64,000 bases of DNA from Acetivibrio sp964564015. Its GTDB lineage: Bacteria > Bacillota > Clostridia > Acetivibrionales > Acetivibrionaceae. Positions within the stretch are counted from its first letter, which is position 1; every line of letters begins with the position of its first letter. The notes beneath the pieces were generated by a model. It was not told the origin of the DNA. It ran no database searches and saw nothing but the letters and a program-made list of their open reading frames with translations. Where the stretch lies: assembly GCA_964564015.1 (NCBI GenBank), contig CAZLZR010000006.1, forward strand, positions 52,678 through 116,677, written 5' to 3'. This document shows, one piece after another, positions 9,083 to 18,040 of this stretch. The translations under genes were made by a program, and so were the position numbers.

Positions 9083-9532
9083 TTAAATGTAATACATTGA
9101 ATCTTCAACTCCGGCCAATTTCCAGTAACTATCCACAAGATCCTCCAATGTAAGAGAATCTGCCAAATCATTTAAAGCTTCATTCATCTTATCCCAAACG
9201 CACATCCTTATGCACTGTTGTATATTTGTCTCATTTCCTCCGGAGCTTTCTGCATTCTCGTCAATAACAGAAAGAGGTCCTTCAAGAGCTCTTAAAATTC
9301 GTCCAACTTTTATATCTGCCGGGGATTCTGCTAATATATACCCACCTTGAGCACCTTTAACACTTTTTACCAGTCCGGATTTTCTCAATAGAGAAAAAAC
9401 CTGTTCAAGATAGTTGGTCGAAATTCCTTGCCTTTCCGCAATACTGAACAATGCCACATGTTCTCCCTTTGCATGTACAGCAAGGTCAACCATTGCTCTA
9501 AGTCCATATCTTCCCTTGGTGGAAAATTTCAT
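9083..9532 (-). CDS. Rrf2-family transcriptional regulator A (CymR/IscR type)
   Basis: A 149-aa winged-helix regulator. The N-terminal KFSTKGRYGLRAMVDLA and the recognition helix region (ISTNYLEQVFSLLRKSG) with the wing VKGAQGGYILA are typical of Rrf2. It has only two cysteines in the sensor region (QQCIRMC), not the three-Cys set of its neighbour at 9610, so an Fe-S cluster is less likely; a CymR-like sulfur sensor is a reasonable guess. It heads the operon with metY and larE and has a near-consensus promoter just upstream. Confidence 0.88.
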   Translation of the reverse strand: MKFSTKGRYGLRAMVDLAVHAKGEHVALFSIAERQGISTNYLEQVFSLLRKSGLVKSVKGAQGGYILAESPADIKVGRILRALEGPLSVIDENAESSGGNETNIQQCIRMCVWDKMNEALNDLADSLTLEDLVDSYWKLAGVEDSMYYI

Positions 9533-9546
9533 TTAGCTCACCTCCA

Positions 9547-9602
9547 ATACCCCACTATTCCGATATGTTTTATATTATAATACCAAGTAATGGCTTTGTC
9601 AA
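9547..9602 (-). promoter_or_regulatory. Promoter of the rrf2A-metY-larE operon with operator-like repeat
   Basis: Minus strand TTGACA (9597-9602), 17-bp spacer, TATAAT (9574-9579). Between the -10 box and the gene lies ATATCGGAATAGTGGGGTAT (9547-9566), an imperfect dyad similar to IscR-type Rrf2 sites. Autoregulation is inferred. Confidence 0.75.
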
Positions 9603-9609
9603 TAAATGT

Positions 9610-10062
9610 TTATATATAATATTCTATTTCACTGGTTTGATTAGCAATACTATTATAGCATTCAACCAAATCATCAAGTGTAATTGAGTTTGCAACATCG
9701 TTCATAGTGTTCATAACACTTTCCCAAAATCCTCGGGTCTCACAATTCCCATATCTGTCACAAGTATGCTCGGATTTTTCGGCAACGCAAGCTACCGGTG
9801 CCAATGGACCTTCAAGTGCTGTTAAAACATCCCCTACCGTTATTTCAGAAGGGTCTTTGGCAAGAATATATCCGCCCTGGGCACCCCTGATACTTTCAAC
9901 AATCCCTGACCTTCTTAGTATAAGAAAAATTTGCAGTATATATGCCTCTGACATTCCACATCTTTCAGATATACTTTTCAAATTTACATGTCCTTCAGAC
10001 GAATGAATTGCAAGATCAACCAATGCTTCCAACCCATATCTGCCTTTTGTAGAAATTTTCAA
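9610..10062 (-). CDS. Rrf2-family transcriptional regulator B, three-cysteine IscR-like
   Basis: A 150-aa paralogue of the neighbouring Rrf2 protein, with KISTKGRYGLEALVDLA at the N-terminus. The sensor region has three cysteines (CVAEKSEHTC then CDRYGNC, spacing 8 and 5), close to the C-x5-C-x5-C ligands of IscR, so it may bind an Fe-S cluster. I place the start at a TTG (10062), because GAGGTG lies 6 bp upstream of it; an in-frame GTG three codons earlier is part of that Shine-Dalgarno sequence. It follows metA by about 30 bp and is probably cotranscribed with it. Confidence 0.87.
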   Translation of the reverse strand: MKISTKGRYGLEALVDLAIHSSEGHVNLKSISERCGMSEAYILQIFLILRRSGIVESIRGAQGGYILAKDPSEITVGDVLTALEGPLAPVACVAEKSEHTCDRYGNCETRGFWESVMNTMNDVANSITLDDLVECYNSIANQTSEIEYYI

Positions 10063-10093
10063 GTTAATCACCTCTATAATTTAGCGCTTAACA

Positions 10094-11011
10094 TTACTTT
10101 ATCTGATTCAAATCAAATGGTGTTTCCTGGTATACATAATAGTTGAGCCAATTTGAAAAGAGCAGATTAGCATGCCCTCTCCACCGAACAATCGGGGACT
10201 TACCCGGATCATCATCAGTGAAATAATTCTTTGGCACCTTGATTTGAAGTCCTCTCGAAACATCTCTGTCATATTCTGTTTTCAATGTATCCGGGTCATA
10301 TTCGGAATGTCCTGTCACAAAAATCTGTCTGCCGCCATCAGTCTTAATTACGTATATTCCTGCTTCTTCCGAATCTGACAATACGTCTAGCTCTCTGACC
10401 TTTTCAACATCCTCCGTCTTAATTTCAGTATGTCTTGAATGGGGAGCATAGAAACAATCGTCAAAGCCTCTCAATAGCATTGTATTAGGTTTACTTACCC
10501 TATGCTTAAAAACACCGAAAAGCTTTTCATCCAAAGGATATTTTTTAATACCATAATGGTAGTACAACCCTGCCTGTGCTCCCCAACATATATGGAAGGT
10601 GGAATACACATTGGTTAGGCTCCAATCCATTATTTTTTTAAGTTCTTCCCAGTAATTTACCTCTTCAAAATCCATTTGCTCAACTGGCGCTCCTGTGATT
10701 ATAAGCCCGTCAAACTTATCATCTCTGACTTCATCAAAGGTCTTGTAAAATTTCGTCAGATGCTCTTCTGAAGTATTTTTAGATATATGGGTCTTAGGAT
10801 GCAAAAGCTCAATTTCTACCTGAATAGGCGTATTTCCAATTAAACGCAGAAGCTGTGTTTCCGTTGTTATCTTTGTGGGCATCAGATTCAATATCGCAAT
10901 CTTCAGCGGTCTTACATCCTGATGTAGTGCCCTTTGTTCGTCCATTATAAATATATTCTCATTTGTAAGCGTTTGTTTTGCCGGTAAGCTATCAGGTATT
11001 TTTATAGGCAT
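10094..11011 (-). CDS. metA: Homoserine O-acetyltransferase, MetA type
   Basis: A 305-aa MetA-family acyltransferase for the first committed step of methionine synthesis. The catalytic Cys142 is in HICWGAQAG; His235 and Glu237 are in TGHSEYDP. Residue 111 is Glu (GAPVEQM). In the family Glu at 111 gives acetyl-CoA use and Gly gives succinyl-CoA use (shown with Bacillus and E. coli enzymes), so this should make O-acetylhomoserine even though homologues are often labelled succinyltransferase. MetY next door uses exactly that product. The ATG at 11011 has AGGAGGATATAAAAT ahead of it. Confidence 0.94.
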   Translation of the reverse strand: MPIKIPDSLPAKQTLTNENIFIMDEQRALHQDVRPLKIAILNLMPTKITTETQLLRLIGNTPIQVEIELLHPKTHISKNTSEEHLTKFYKTFDEVRDDKFDGLIITGAPVEQMDFEEVNYWEELKKIMDWSLTNVYSTFHICWGAQAGLYYHYGIKKYPLDEKLFGVFKHRVSKPNTMLLRGFDDCFYAPHSRHTEIKTEDVEKVRELDVLSDSEEAGIYVIKTDGGRQIFVTGHSEYDPDTLKTEYDRDVSRGLQIKVPKNYFTDDDPGKSPIVRWRGHANLLFSNWLNYYVYQETPFDLNQIK

Positions 11012-11084
11012 ATTTTATATCCTCCTACACAAGACTTCTATATATCATTTGTTTTCCTATAGTTTTACTCACTTTATTGTTGCT

Positions 11085-11113
11085 ATTATAGCATAAAGGA
11101 TATGCAAAGTAAA
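11085..11113 (-). promoter_or_regulatory. Predicted promoter of metA-rrf2B
   Basis: Minus strand TTTACT (11108-11113), 17-bp spacer, TATAAT (11085-11090). The 5' leader to the ATG is about 70 nt, and I saw no SAM riboswitch or T-box in it. Confidence 0.65.
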
Positions 11114-11236
11114 TTGTATTAAGTGTGTTTGTATAAATATACAAATATATAAATACATAAATATATAAATATATAAAGCTATTTACCTTAGAAAGCTATA
11201 GATTTAATACGCCATAATTTTTAGGTGTTGCCTATT

Positions 11237-11440
11237 GTTTTAGTGTCAAACGATTCCATTGCATGACCTTCGCAAAAAATCAGTAAGCCGAAACTTTATA
11301 ATTTTTCGCCGCGTCTATGGGACCTCCTGTCCCAAGACGCTAAAAATGCCATCCTTGGCATTTTTACTTCAAAATTATCAAGATTTCGGCAACTGATTTT
11401 AATGCTCAGGTCAAGCAATTACATCATTTGACACTAAAAC
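11237..11440. repeat. 204-bp imperfect palindrome with two inner hairpins (MITE-like or structured RNA)
   Basis: The ends are a perfect 14-bp inverted repeat: GTTTTAGTGTCAAA (11237-11250) and its complement (11427-11440). Moving inwards more paired blocks follow: TGACCT/AGGTCA, ATCAGT/ACTGAT, CCGAAA/TTTCGG, ATAATTTT/AAAATTAT. The centre holds two separate hairpins: GCGTCT..GGGAC/GTCCC..AGACGC (about 11312-11341) and AAAAATGCCA/TGGCATTTTT (about 11342-11367). The whole would fold into a long stem ending in a forked head. There is no ORF and no obvious target duplication. It fits a non-autonomous mobile element or an intergenic RNA; the sequence alone does not decide. Confidence 0.7.
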
Positions 11441-11741
11441 AGGTTAGTAACGTAATTTGGTTTGCTTTGGCTGATTGAAAGAATAACTTTTTAAATTGGG
11501 ACTTGCAAGGATTGGTTATAGGGATTAGTTATTAACTATAGAAATTTGAGATCTATAAAGATATTTATTGATTTGCAGAGATATTTGGAGATAAATTAGC
11601 TCATTCTTAATTTACATTATTTACATGCTTGTGTTTGACAGATTTGATGTTAGTAAAATATTGATTTATATCGTATAATTCTATATAGAGCATTGATCGA
11701 CACTCAATGTTTTGTTAATTATTTCAGGGAGGTTTTATATA

Positions 11742-12086
11742 ATGCAAAATTTTTTTATAGGGTTGTTAGCTTATATTTACACATCATACTGCTTGATGGT
11801 AATTGCAAATAAATTGGGGCAGGAGGAACTTTCATTGATGGCATGGATTCCTATTTTGAATCTATACTGCATTGTCAAATTAGCTGATTTTAACGGACTA
11901 ACCGCGTTGATTTTCTTTATACCAATTGTAAATTATTTTTATTTGGTTTTCTGCTTAATGAGAATATCTGCGTTTCTTAATAGAAACCCGTTATTAGGCT
12001 TATTAATGTTTCTACCTGTTGTAAATTTTATTCTATTGGGATATCTGACGTTTACAGATAAAGAATTACCTAACAGCCTGATTTAG
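11742..12086 (+). CDS. Small integral membrane protein, unknown
   Basis: A 114-aa, very hydrophobic protein with about four membrane segments (around residues 3-22, 33-50, 56-80, 82-100) joined by short loops (LGQEELSLMAWIPILN, FNGLT). The repeated pattern WIPILNLY / FIPIVNYF / FLPVVNFI suggests an internal repeat of a membrane hairpin, like small DUF5684-type proteins, though I cannot place the family firmly. The ATG at 11742 follows GGGAGG by 8 bp; an earlier in-frame start has no such site. It stands alone. Confidence 0.7.
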   Translation: MQNFFIGLLAYIYTSYCLMVIANKLGQEELSLMAWIPILNLYCIVKLADFNGLTALIFFIPIVNYFYLVFCLMRISAFLNRNPLLGLLMFLPVVNFILLGYLTFTDKELPNSLI

Positions 12087-12177
12087 AGCAGTTATCTTCT
12101 GAATGTATGATAGTTGTTTCTTATGCTTTGCTTTTCCAGAAAATATGAACTAATGGACCTTAATCTTTTGTATCTAG

Positions 12178-12224
12178 AAAAAAGGCTGCGCATTGGTGGT
12201 AATTTAACCACTAATGCGACAGCC
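12178..12224 (-). terminator. Intrinsic terminator after the xylanase gene
   Basis: On the minus strand a GC-rich hairpin (GGCTGTCGCATTAGTGGT paired with ACCACCAATGCGCAGCC, one bulge) ends in TTTTTT. It lies 37 bp past the stop of the gene at 12261. On the plus strand it could also stop transcripts from 11742. Confidence 0.88.
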
Positions 12225-12260
12225 TCATATAAATATTGTTAATAATGTCTTAACAAAAGC

Positions 12261-14297
12261 TTAAGGTACTGTTGTATAAACTTTATCATCTGAGGGGCTT
12301 AAGTTAACACCTTTTGCACTGAACAATTGACTTAGTGTTACAAAGGTATATCCCTGACTTTGAAGTGTCGGAATTATAATGTCTAATGCTTCAGGAGTTG
12401 GATGGGGCGATGGTTGAACATCGTGTAAAAGAATTATTGCACCATCCTTTGCTCCTTGTATAGCATAATTTGCTCTTTGCTGAGCAGAGGTCGAGGAATC
12501 CCAGTCATAACATAGAATACCCTGTATAAATGTCAAATCACAAGCATTAGATAAAGTTTGACTATATGCAAGGTTTGGTGCGCGAAAGAACTTGGGTGTT
12601 TGACCTGAATACTGTTGAATGGCTGCAGTGGTATTATTTATAGAAGTTTTAATGTCTGCGCTGGACATAGTATCCATACTTGTATAACCCCATGAATGAT
12701 TTCCGATCTCATGACCTGAACTAACAATTCTGTCAATAACAGATTTTGTTGAACTGTTTATATTTTGCCCAACCATCATGAAGGTAGCCGGCACCTTATA
12801 TTTGTCCAATTTGTCAAGTACAAGAGGAGTAAGGGAAGTACTCGGGCCATCATCAAAAGTCAGTGCAATCAACTTTTTACCTGCTAATGAAGTTGTTGAT
12901 GTTGGTGCGGGTGTCTGTGATGGTGCTTGAGTTGATAGTGTACCTAAACTGCTAGTCATACCAAGTAGATACATTTTTATAGCACCAAAATCGAGAGAAT
13001 CGAATTTACCGTTTTTATCAACATCCGCTTGTTGAGGCAGAGAACTTATCATCCCAAGTAAATATTGTTTGAAGATGGCAAAATCTATTGAATCAACTTT
13101 TCCACTTTCATCAATATCACCAAGAAGTACTGTAGTCTTCGTGGGAGTATTTTGAGCACCTCCCGCACCAAACACGAATGAGTCAATGTTGACAGGTCCA
13201 CTAAAGCAAAGGTAAAGGTCTTGTGTACTTGAAACACCGCTAACAGTAGTGGATAACTCTTCGTACGTATTCCAGCCTCCGGTTGGCGGTACATTTAACG
13301 AACCTATAAGAGTACCGCTGGAGCTGCCTAATCTTAATTGAATAGTTGTATTGGTAGTGTTACCATTTGCAACCTTTGCTTTGAAAGTGCCTGCTCCACT
13401 TCCAAAATTAATCTTATTAAAAACAAGGTAATCACCATTTTCTATATAGCCCACACCAGTGCCTATAGATTTGATGGTTGAACCTTTTGCACTGTTATAG
13501 TTTTCAGCCTCGATTGTAGTAAAAGCACTTTTCTCCGTTACAGTGGCTGTACTCATCGGTGTTGCTTTTGATGTTGATGTTGGCTTTGGTGTTGTATTCG
13601 GAGTGTCGCCGATATTAATTGTCATATTTGTTACATCAGCTTTTCCGCTACTTTGATAACCCTCTACCACTAACGAGACTTCATACATCTTTCCCATTTT
13701 CATTCCCATACTTTCCCACGCTTTAAAGTGGTCAGTTACAGAAATGCTTCCGCTTGTGCGTTTAGTCGTACGGACACTCCAATACTGTTGAAATGTTGCA
13801 GTACCCTTAATGGAAGGCTGATTGACTCGCGTAGTCTCGTATACATCATATGTAGCGCCATCAACGGTAATGGTGCCCTTTGAGGTTGCTCCTGGTGGCC
13901 TCCAGTTCCCCCAACTCTCTATAATGTAATACTCTACAAGCGGACTACTGGTCCACCCATAGACAGACAAATATGAATTCCCGGATGGTTGGTAGTTGCA
14001 AGAATATTCCATCGAAATATATCCAAGTTCTTGATGCGTCTTGGTCTCGTCGTATTTCTTGCCTGTACGGAATAAAGCATTGTTGATATTATTCCACTCG
14101 CAACTAAATGCACCACCACCATTGAGTGTCATACTTGTGTTTCCGGAATCCTTCCAGAGCTCATAGTCGTATCCATCAATGTTTCCGGTTTTGTTTGAGG
14201 TGATTGTTGTTGCGGCTTGTACATTAACTGCAAACAATGAAACCAAGATGGTAAAAATCAATAAAGTTGAAAACTTTACCATCGTTTTTTGTCTCAT
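12261..14297 (-). CDS. Cellulosomal endo-1,4-beta-xylanase / polysaccharide deacetylase (GH11-CBM6-dockerin-CE4)
   Basis: A secreted 678-aa multidomain enzyme for xylan breakdown. In order: signal peptide (1-28), GH11 xylanase (about 30-230; nucleophile Glu122 in PLVEYYI, acid/base Glu212 in VEGYQSSG), Pro/Thr linker, CBM6 xylan-binding module (about 258-378), type I dockerin (two Ca-binding repeats, about 392-450), linker, CE4 acetylxylan esterase-like domain (about 474-662; TFDDGPS with Asp482/Asp483, RAPN, LLHD). The order matches XynA-type proteins of Clostridium thermocellum. In CE4 motif 2 the usual H-x-x-x-H reads HSWGY, so the second metal-binding His is Tyr538. The protein would dock on a scaffoldin cohesin. 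AAGGGGGAATGTAGA precedes the ATG. Confidence 0.95.
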   Translation of the reverse strand: MRQKTMVKFSTLLIFTILVSLFAVNVQAATTITSNKTGNIDGYDYELWKDSGNTSMTLNGGGAFSCEWNNINNALFRTGKKYDETKTHQELGYISMEYSCNYQPSGNSYLSVYGWTSSPLVEYYIIESWGNWRPPGATSKGTITVDGATYDVYETTRVNQPSIKGTATFQQYWSVRTTKRTSGSISVTDHFKAWESMGMKMGKMYEVSLVVEGYQSSGKADVTNMTINIGDTPNTTPKPTSTSKATPMSTATVTEKSAFTTIEAENYNSAKGSTIKSIGTGVGYIENGDYLVFNKINFGSGAGTFKAKVANGNTTNTTIQLRLGSSSGTLIGSLNVPPTGGWNTYEELSTTVSGVSSTQDLYLCFSGPVNIDSFVFGAGGAQNTPTKTTVLLGDIDESGKVDSIDFAIFKQYLLGMISSLPQQADVDKNGKFDSLDFGAIKMYLLGMTSSLGTLSTQAPSQTPAPTSTTSLAGKKLIALTFDDGPSTSLTPLVLDKLDKYKVPATFMMVGQNINSSTKSVIDRIVSSGHEIGNHSWGYTSMDTMSSADIKTSINNTTAAIQQYSGQTPKFFRAPNLAYSQTLSNACDLTFIQGILCYDWDSSTSAQQRANYAIQGAKDGAIILLHDVQPSPHPTPEALDIIIPTLQSQGYTFVTLSQLFSAKGVNLSPSDDKVYTTVP

Positions 14298-14442
14298 TCT
14301 ACATTCCCCCTTCTTTATATATTTTAATCCTCACATTAATAATACGAAAAATGATTTTTTTTGGTCAGGTATTCTAAATTCTATTTAAAATCTATAAAAA
14401 TTTTTTCAAATCAAAAATCAATTTATTCTGCTTGGTCTAAAT

Positions 14443-15741
14443 TCAGTTTACCAATGCATAATCAAGCACAACATCTTTTCCATTCCTATAATCTTCTATT
14501 GTTGGCTGAATCAATGTATCGGGTAGAAATGTTCCAATACCGGAATTTTTATAACTGAAGTCCTTGCTGAACTCAAAATATTTGGTACTGTAGCCTATTG
14601 GAATTTGTGAATTAGGCAGATTAATTTTTTTAACTTCTCCATAGCAATCCAGCGCACCCCCTGTGGGTTCCCCCATCGAAACAGCTTTGGGAGCCGACTC
14701 TTTCACCCTGTATATGGCAAACATACCGGATGAAAAGGTATTTCTCCCTACCAGTATGCGAACCTCAACATTAGTATTTTTCGCAATATACTTCTTGAGG
14801 CGCTTTGTAAAGGGGTTGAGTATTTCGGAATTTCCACCGGAATTGTTTCTCAAATCAACAATAATTTTTTCCACGTCATTTTTCTCAATAAAATCAAACA
14901 TTTCCTTATTGAAATCCACAAATTTCTTGTTATCCATTTCGGCACAAGCATTGTATTCAAAACAAAGTGCTTTGTATTCGGGTAAGTATTCATAGTCATA
15001 GTATTTATCAAATTTTCCAACAAGGACATCTTCAGTCTTTTTGTTGATATAATCGGCGCTTTCACCATACTCCAGTGCGGAAACTCTGAAGTCCTGTACC
15101 TGACCATCTTTTCTCACTGTGAATACAGCCTCCTTCTCATTTTTAACCATACCCAGCCCATTCATATAAACAGGTGACTGAAGGTAATTTGGAAGCATTG
15201 CCAATACCCAACTTTCATTTTCATGGGATATAAGGATTGAAAGCTGTTCAATCACTTTTTCAATTTCAATTCTATCAATTTTTAAGACCTGTGAAAACAC
15301 CATATCTTTAAGGCTTGTATCAGCATTTACAACATAGACCTTTCCGTCAAACATCCAAAATTTAAGCGGATAACTGTAACCATCCCTGATGTTTATAGTT
15401 GTGTGTGCATCCCCAACAGAAGCAACAATCTTATTAAGCTCTACAAAAAGTTGATTATTGTTGAGCTGGTCTATTTTGCCAATTAATTGATCTGTCAGAT
15501 CATTAAATTCCTCCTTGGTGACATTGCTAAACAGATTTTTATGCCGTTTGGGAAGTTCTTGTTTAAAGAACATAATATCCTCAGTCAAAAGGAGATTACG
15601 TTCTTCACTTGTATTATCATTAGTTAGTACAATTTCTCGATTTTTTGACTTGTCAGGGTCATTCTCTCCACTACTAGAACATGCTGTAACAGAGAGTAAT
15701 AATGCAATGCTAATCAGTAAAGCTAAAATTCTCTTACTCAT
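14443..15741 (-). CDS. S41-family peptidase-like lipoprotein
   Basis: A 432-aa predicted lipoprotein: signal peptide with lipobox LSVTAC (Cys21). The C-terminal half carries the tail-specific protease (S41) fold, with DLRNNSGGNSE and the presumed nucleophile in NTFSSGMFAIYR (about residue 338), then GEPTGGALDCYGE. The N-terminal region (about 45-250) has the helical part of clostridial S41 relatives (VGDAHTTINIRD). I see no clear PDZ domain, so it resembles the short S41 group rather than CtpA. Substrate unknown. It is a single gene between the xylanase and a 624-bp gap. Confidence 0.8.
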   Translation of the reverse strand: MSKRILALLISIALLLSVTACSSSGENDPDKSKNREIVLTNDNTSEERNLLLTEDIMFFKQELPKRHKNLFSNVTKEEFNDLTDQLIGKIDQLNNNQLFVELNKIVASVGDAHTTINIRDGYSYPLKFWMFDGKVYVVNADTSLKDMVFSQVLKIDRIEIEKVIEQLSILISHENESWVLAMLPNYLQSPVYMNGLGMVKNEKEAVFTVRKDGQVQDFRVSALEYGESADYINKKTEDVLVGKFDKYYDYEYLPEYKALCFEYNACAEMDNKKFVDFNKEMFDFIEKNDVEKIIVDLRNNSGGNSEILNPFTKRLKKYIAKNTNVEVRILVGRNTFSSGMFAIYRVKESAPKAVSMGEPTGGALDCYGEVKKINLPNSQIPIGYSTKYFEFSKDFSYKNSGIGTFLPDTLIQPTIEDYRNGKDVVLDYALVN

Positions 15742-15971
15742 TTAATCATTCCTTTTCTCTATTAAAATTAAAATTGATTTATCGCCAATCCACCAGAAGC
15801 TATAGTCTCCAGCTTTATAGCAATATTCTTTTGGATAAATAGCAGTCATATTGATTTCATCTAGTTTGAATATATTTTAAAGGCTTATTACCTCTGAACT
15901 CAAATGTTTTGCTATTTTTCCATTGCATACCCCCTATTATTAATGGGCTTTAAAAAACCTTTTTAGTTTAT
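15742..15971. other. Intergenic, no gene seen
   Basis: Low-GC spacer upstream of the S41-like gene. It should hold that gene's promoter, but no clear -35/-10 pair stands out and I see no repeats. Confidence 0.5.
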
Positions 15972-16271
15972 TTATAAAAAGGCGCTTACTATAAAATATA
16001 ACCCCTCAAAAATTCCTATCAATAGACAAATCCGAAGTCGTATAATTAATATATCACACAAGTTTACTTTGTCAATAAATAGGAACCCTTGTTTCTTGAA
16101 ACCCCGTGGTTGTTTAATCCAGTTGCTGATTTGATCGAATAGAATTGCAGAAATAACTGTACAATCTAAAATACAAAATAATATATTCTTGTACTTTATC
16201 TCCAAAACATATAAAATCATATTAATACTTGAAGTATTTATGGGGATTTTTGTTTGCTCATTAAGTGTCAT
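15972..16271 (-). CDS. Hypothetical small membrane protein, doubtful
   Basis: An open frame of 99 codons with two hydrophobic stretches (about residues 27-48 and 75-98). The ATG lacks a good Shine-Dalgarno sequence and the coding composition is poor (Ile/Leu rich from AT-rich DNA). No family is recognised. It may be a chance ORF in the gap between two divergent genes. Confidence 0.25.
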   Translation of the reverse strand: MTLNEQTKIPINTSSINMILYVLEIKYKNILFCILDCTVISAILFDQISNWIKQPRGFKKQGFLFIDKVNLCDILIIRLRICLLIGIFEGLYFIVSAFL

Positions 16272-16365
16272 AAATTAGGGAATTGTGAGATCAATAGAAT
16301 ATGACCTGACTTTTATATATGAGTATTAATGTATTATATATCATCAAAATTAAGGAGTAATTAGT

Positions 16366-17835
16366 ATGTCAAAGATGTGTATGGCAAGGAGTTTAAAATT
16401 GTTTTTTGCAATGTTTTTTATTCTATTGCAGTTATGTCCCACTAATATTAAACCCAACGCAGCTTCACAAAGCTATCTACCTGCAAATAATGATCCGGAA
16501 GTTTTTGATTATAATCCTAACAATGTATATGCTGATAAAAGTTATACACTTCTTAATGACGAAGATAATGCATCAGATACAATCCCTCCAAATGTGAGTG
16601 TATATATAGACGGTAACAAAATTAACTTTGAAGTAAGCCCCATAAATAAAAACAATAGAATTCTTGTACCAATGAGAAAGATTTTTGAGACATTAGGGTA
16701 TCAAGTCAACTGGATAGACAAGGAAAAAAAGGTCATTGCTACAAAAGGCAGTTCTACAATAACTCTTCAGATAAACAACCCAAAAGCAACTGTGAATAAA
16801 AAGCAGCTAGAACTTGATGTGCCAGCTATAATTCTTGAAGGAAGGACTCTTGTTCCCCTAAGGTTTGTAGGAGAGGGCTCAGATTGTGATGTATTATGGG
16901 CTGGGGAGCAAAATAACGTATATATAGAAAGTCGGACTTCTGATTATAAAGTTTGTGAACAAATCAGCCACAGTAATATGACTTCTTCCAGCGACTGGTT
17001 GTTTTATACATCAAATGGAACTTATAAATTTAAACCTGATGGTTCCGAAGTAGTGAAGCTGTTAAGCAACGGAACAGACTCAATACACGCCATTGGAAAC
17101 AATCTGTACGGTCGTCTCTCACTTCCCGGTTATACATATGACAAGCTAGACCTTCAAACTATGGAGAAAACTAATGTTATAGATTTCGACGTAGGAGATG
17201 GTGTGGTAATTGACGGATGGCTTTACTATGATAAACTTCATGATGGTCCAAATAATTTATACAGAATGCGTCTTGATGGAAGCAACAACACAAAAGTCCT
17301 GAATGACCGTTATTCTGGGTTCAATATAATTAATAATGATATTTACACATGGGATGATAGTGGTATAATCAGAAAACCTATTTTAGGAAATGATTCTGTT
17401 AAGATCAGTGAAGACTTTATTAATTGTGCCGGTGTGTATAATAACGAGCTTTATTTCTCTGCAGCAGAATACTTAGGAGAAAGAGAAGGACTAAGGTATA
17501 AAGGTATTTTCAAATATTCCCCTGCTGACAATACAATTATAAAGCTCTCTGAAGCAAAGGCAAATACTTTGCGTATTCTGAATAACAGTATATATTATAC
17601 TGTTCGGAGCGAAGCTGACTATTATAATTGTAGTTTACATAGGCTGAGAATAGACGGACTATTTGATATAAAATTATGCGACAATATATACTCTGAAATA
17701 TCTGTTTTAGGAAATGCCATATATTTCGTAGAGTATGGAACCGATGATCTGTTCAGAGTTTATTCCGATGGAAGCAATAAAACAAATATCCAACATTATT
17801 TTGACAATGCTTCCACGTCGCTTTCCATTCATTGA
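16366..17835 (+). CDS. Secreted protein: copper amine oxidase N-terminal-like domain plus DUF5050-like repeats
   Basis: A 489-aa exported protein with a signal peptide (about 1-32). Residues about 75-190 form a copper amine oxidase N-terminal-like domain as two repeats (RILVPMRKIFETLGYQVNW and GRTLVPLRFVGE), widespread in clostridial surface proteins and not itself catalytic. The rest (about 200-485) has repeating YY..L.G.N blocks (GWLYYDKLHDGPNNLYRMRL, LFRVYSDGSN) as in DUF5050, probably a beta-propeller. The ATG at 16366 follows AAGGAG. Role unknown; sensing or cell-surface binding is plausible. A single gene. Confidence 0.82.
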   Translation: MSKMCMARSLKLFFAMFFILLQLCPTNIKPNAASQSYLPANNDPEVFDYNPNNVYADKSYTLLNDEDNASDTIPPNVSVYIDGNKINFEVSPINKNNRILVPMRKIFETLGYQVNWIDKEKKVIATKGSSTITLQINNPKATVNKKQLELDVPAIILEGRTLVPLRFVGEGSDCDVLWAGEQNNVYIESRTSDYKVCEQISHSNMTSSSDWLFYTSNGTYKFKPDGSEVVKLLSNGTDSIHAIGNNLYGRLSLPGYTYDKLDLQTMEKTNVIDFDVGDGVVIDGWLYYDKLHDGPNNLYRMRLDGSNNTKVLNDRYSGFNIINNDIYTWDDSGIIRKPILGNDSVKISEDFINCAGVYNNELYFSAAEYLGEREGLRYKGIFKYSPADNTIIKLSEAKANTLRILNNSIYYTVRSEADYYNCSLHRLRIDGLFDIKLCDNIYSEISVLGNAIYFVEYGTDDLFRVYSDGSNKTNIQHYFDNASTSLSIH

Positions 17836-17885
17836 GATTTAATTTCATATCTCAGCATAAACAAAAATAAAAAACACTCCGTTAA

Positions 17886-17972
17886 AAGCCTGTAAATATC
17901 ATTCAAGGTCGAGCAAAACTCTCTTGACGAAGGTTTTTTCTCGACCTTGACTCGTGGTATTAATATGCTCTA
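17886..17972. repeat. Dispersed hairpin repeat, copy 1
   Basis: About 87 bp. The outer arms AGCCTGTAAATATCA and TGGTATTAATATGCTCT pair imperfectly; the centre has a perfect 10-bp stem CAAGGTCGAG/CTCGACCTTG. It resembles the element at 56367-56453, sharing GCCTGTAAATA, AAAACTC and GCTCT. It lies between convergent genes and may act as a terminator. Confidence 0.55.
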
Positions 17973-18040
17973 AAACTTCATTTACATTGTTTCTTCCATA
18001 TTTATCTCCACTTAAATATGTTGCACCTGATTACTTATAA

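Noticed and set aside
11012..11120. SAM riboswitch or T-box ahead of metA
   Set aside because: The leader is short, with no kink-turn or T-box motif and no terminator hairpin between promoter and gene.
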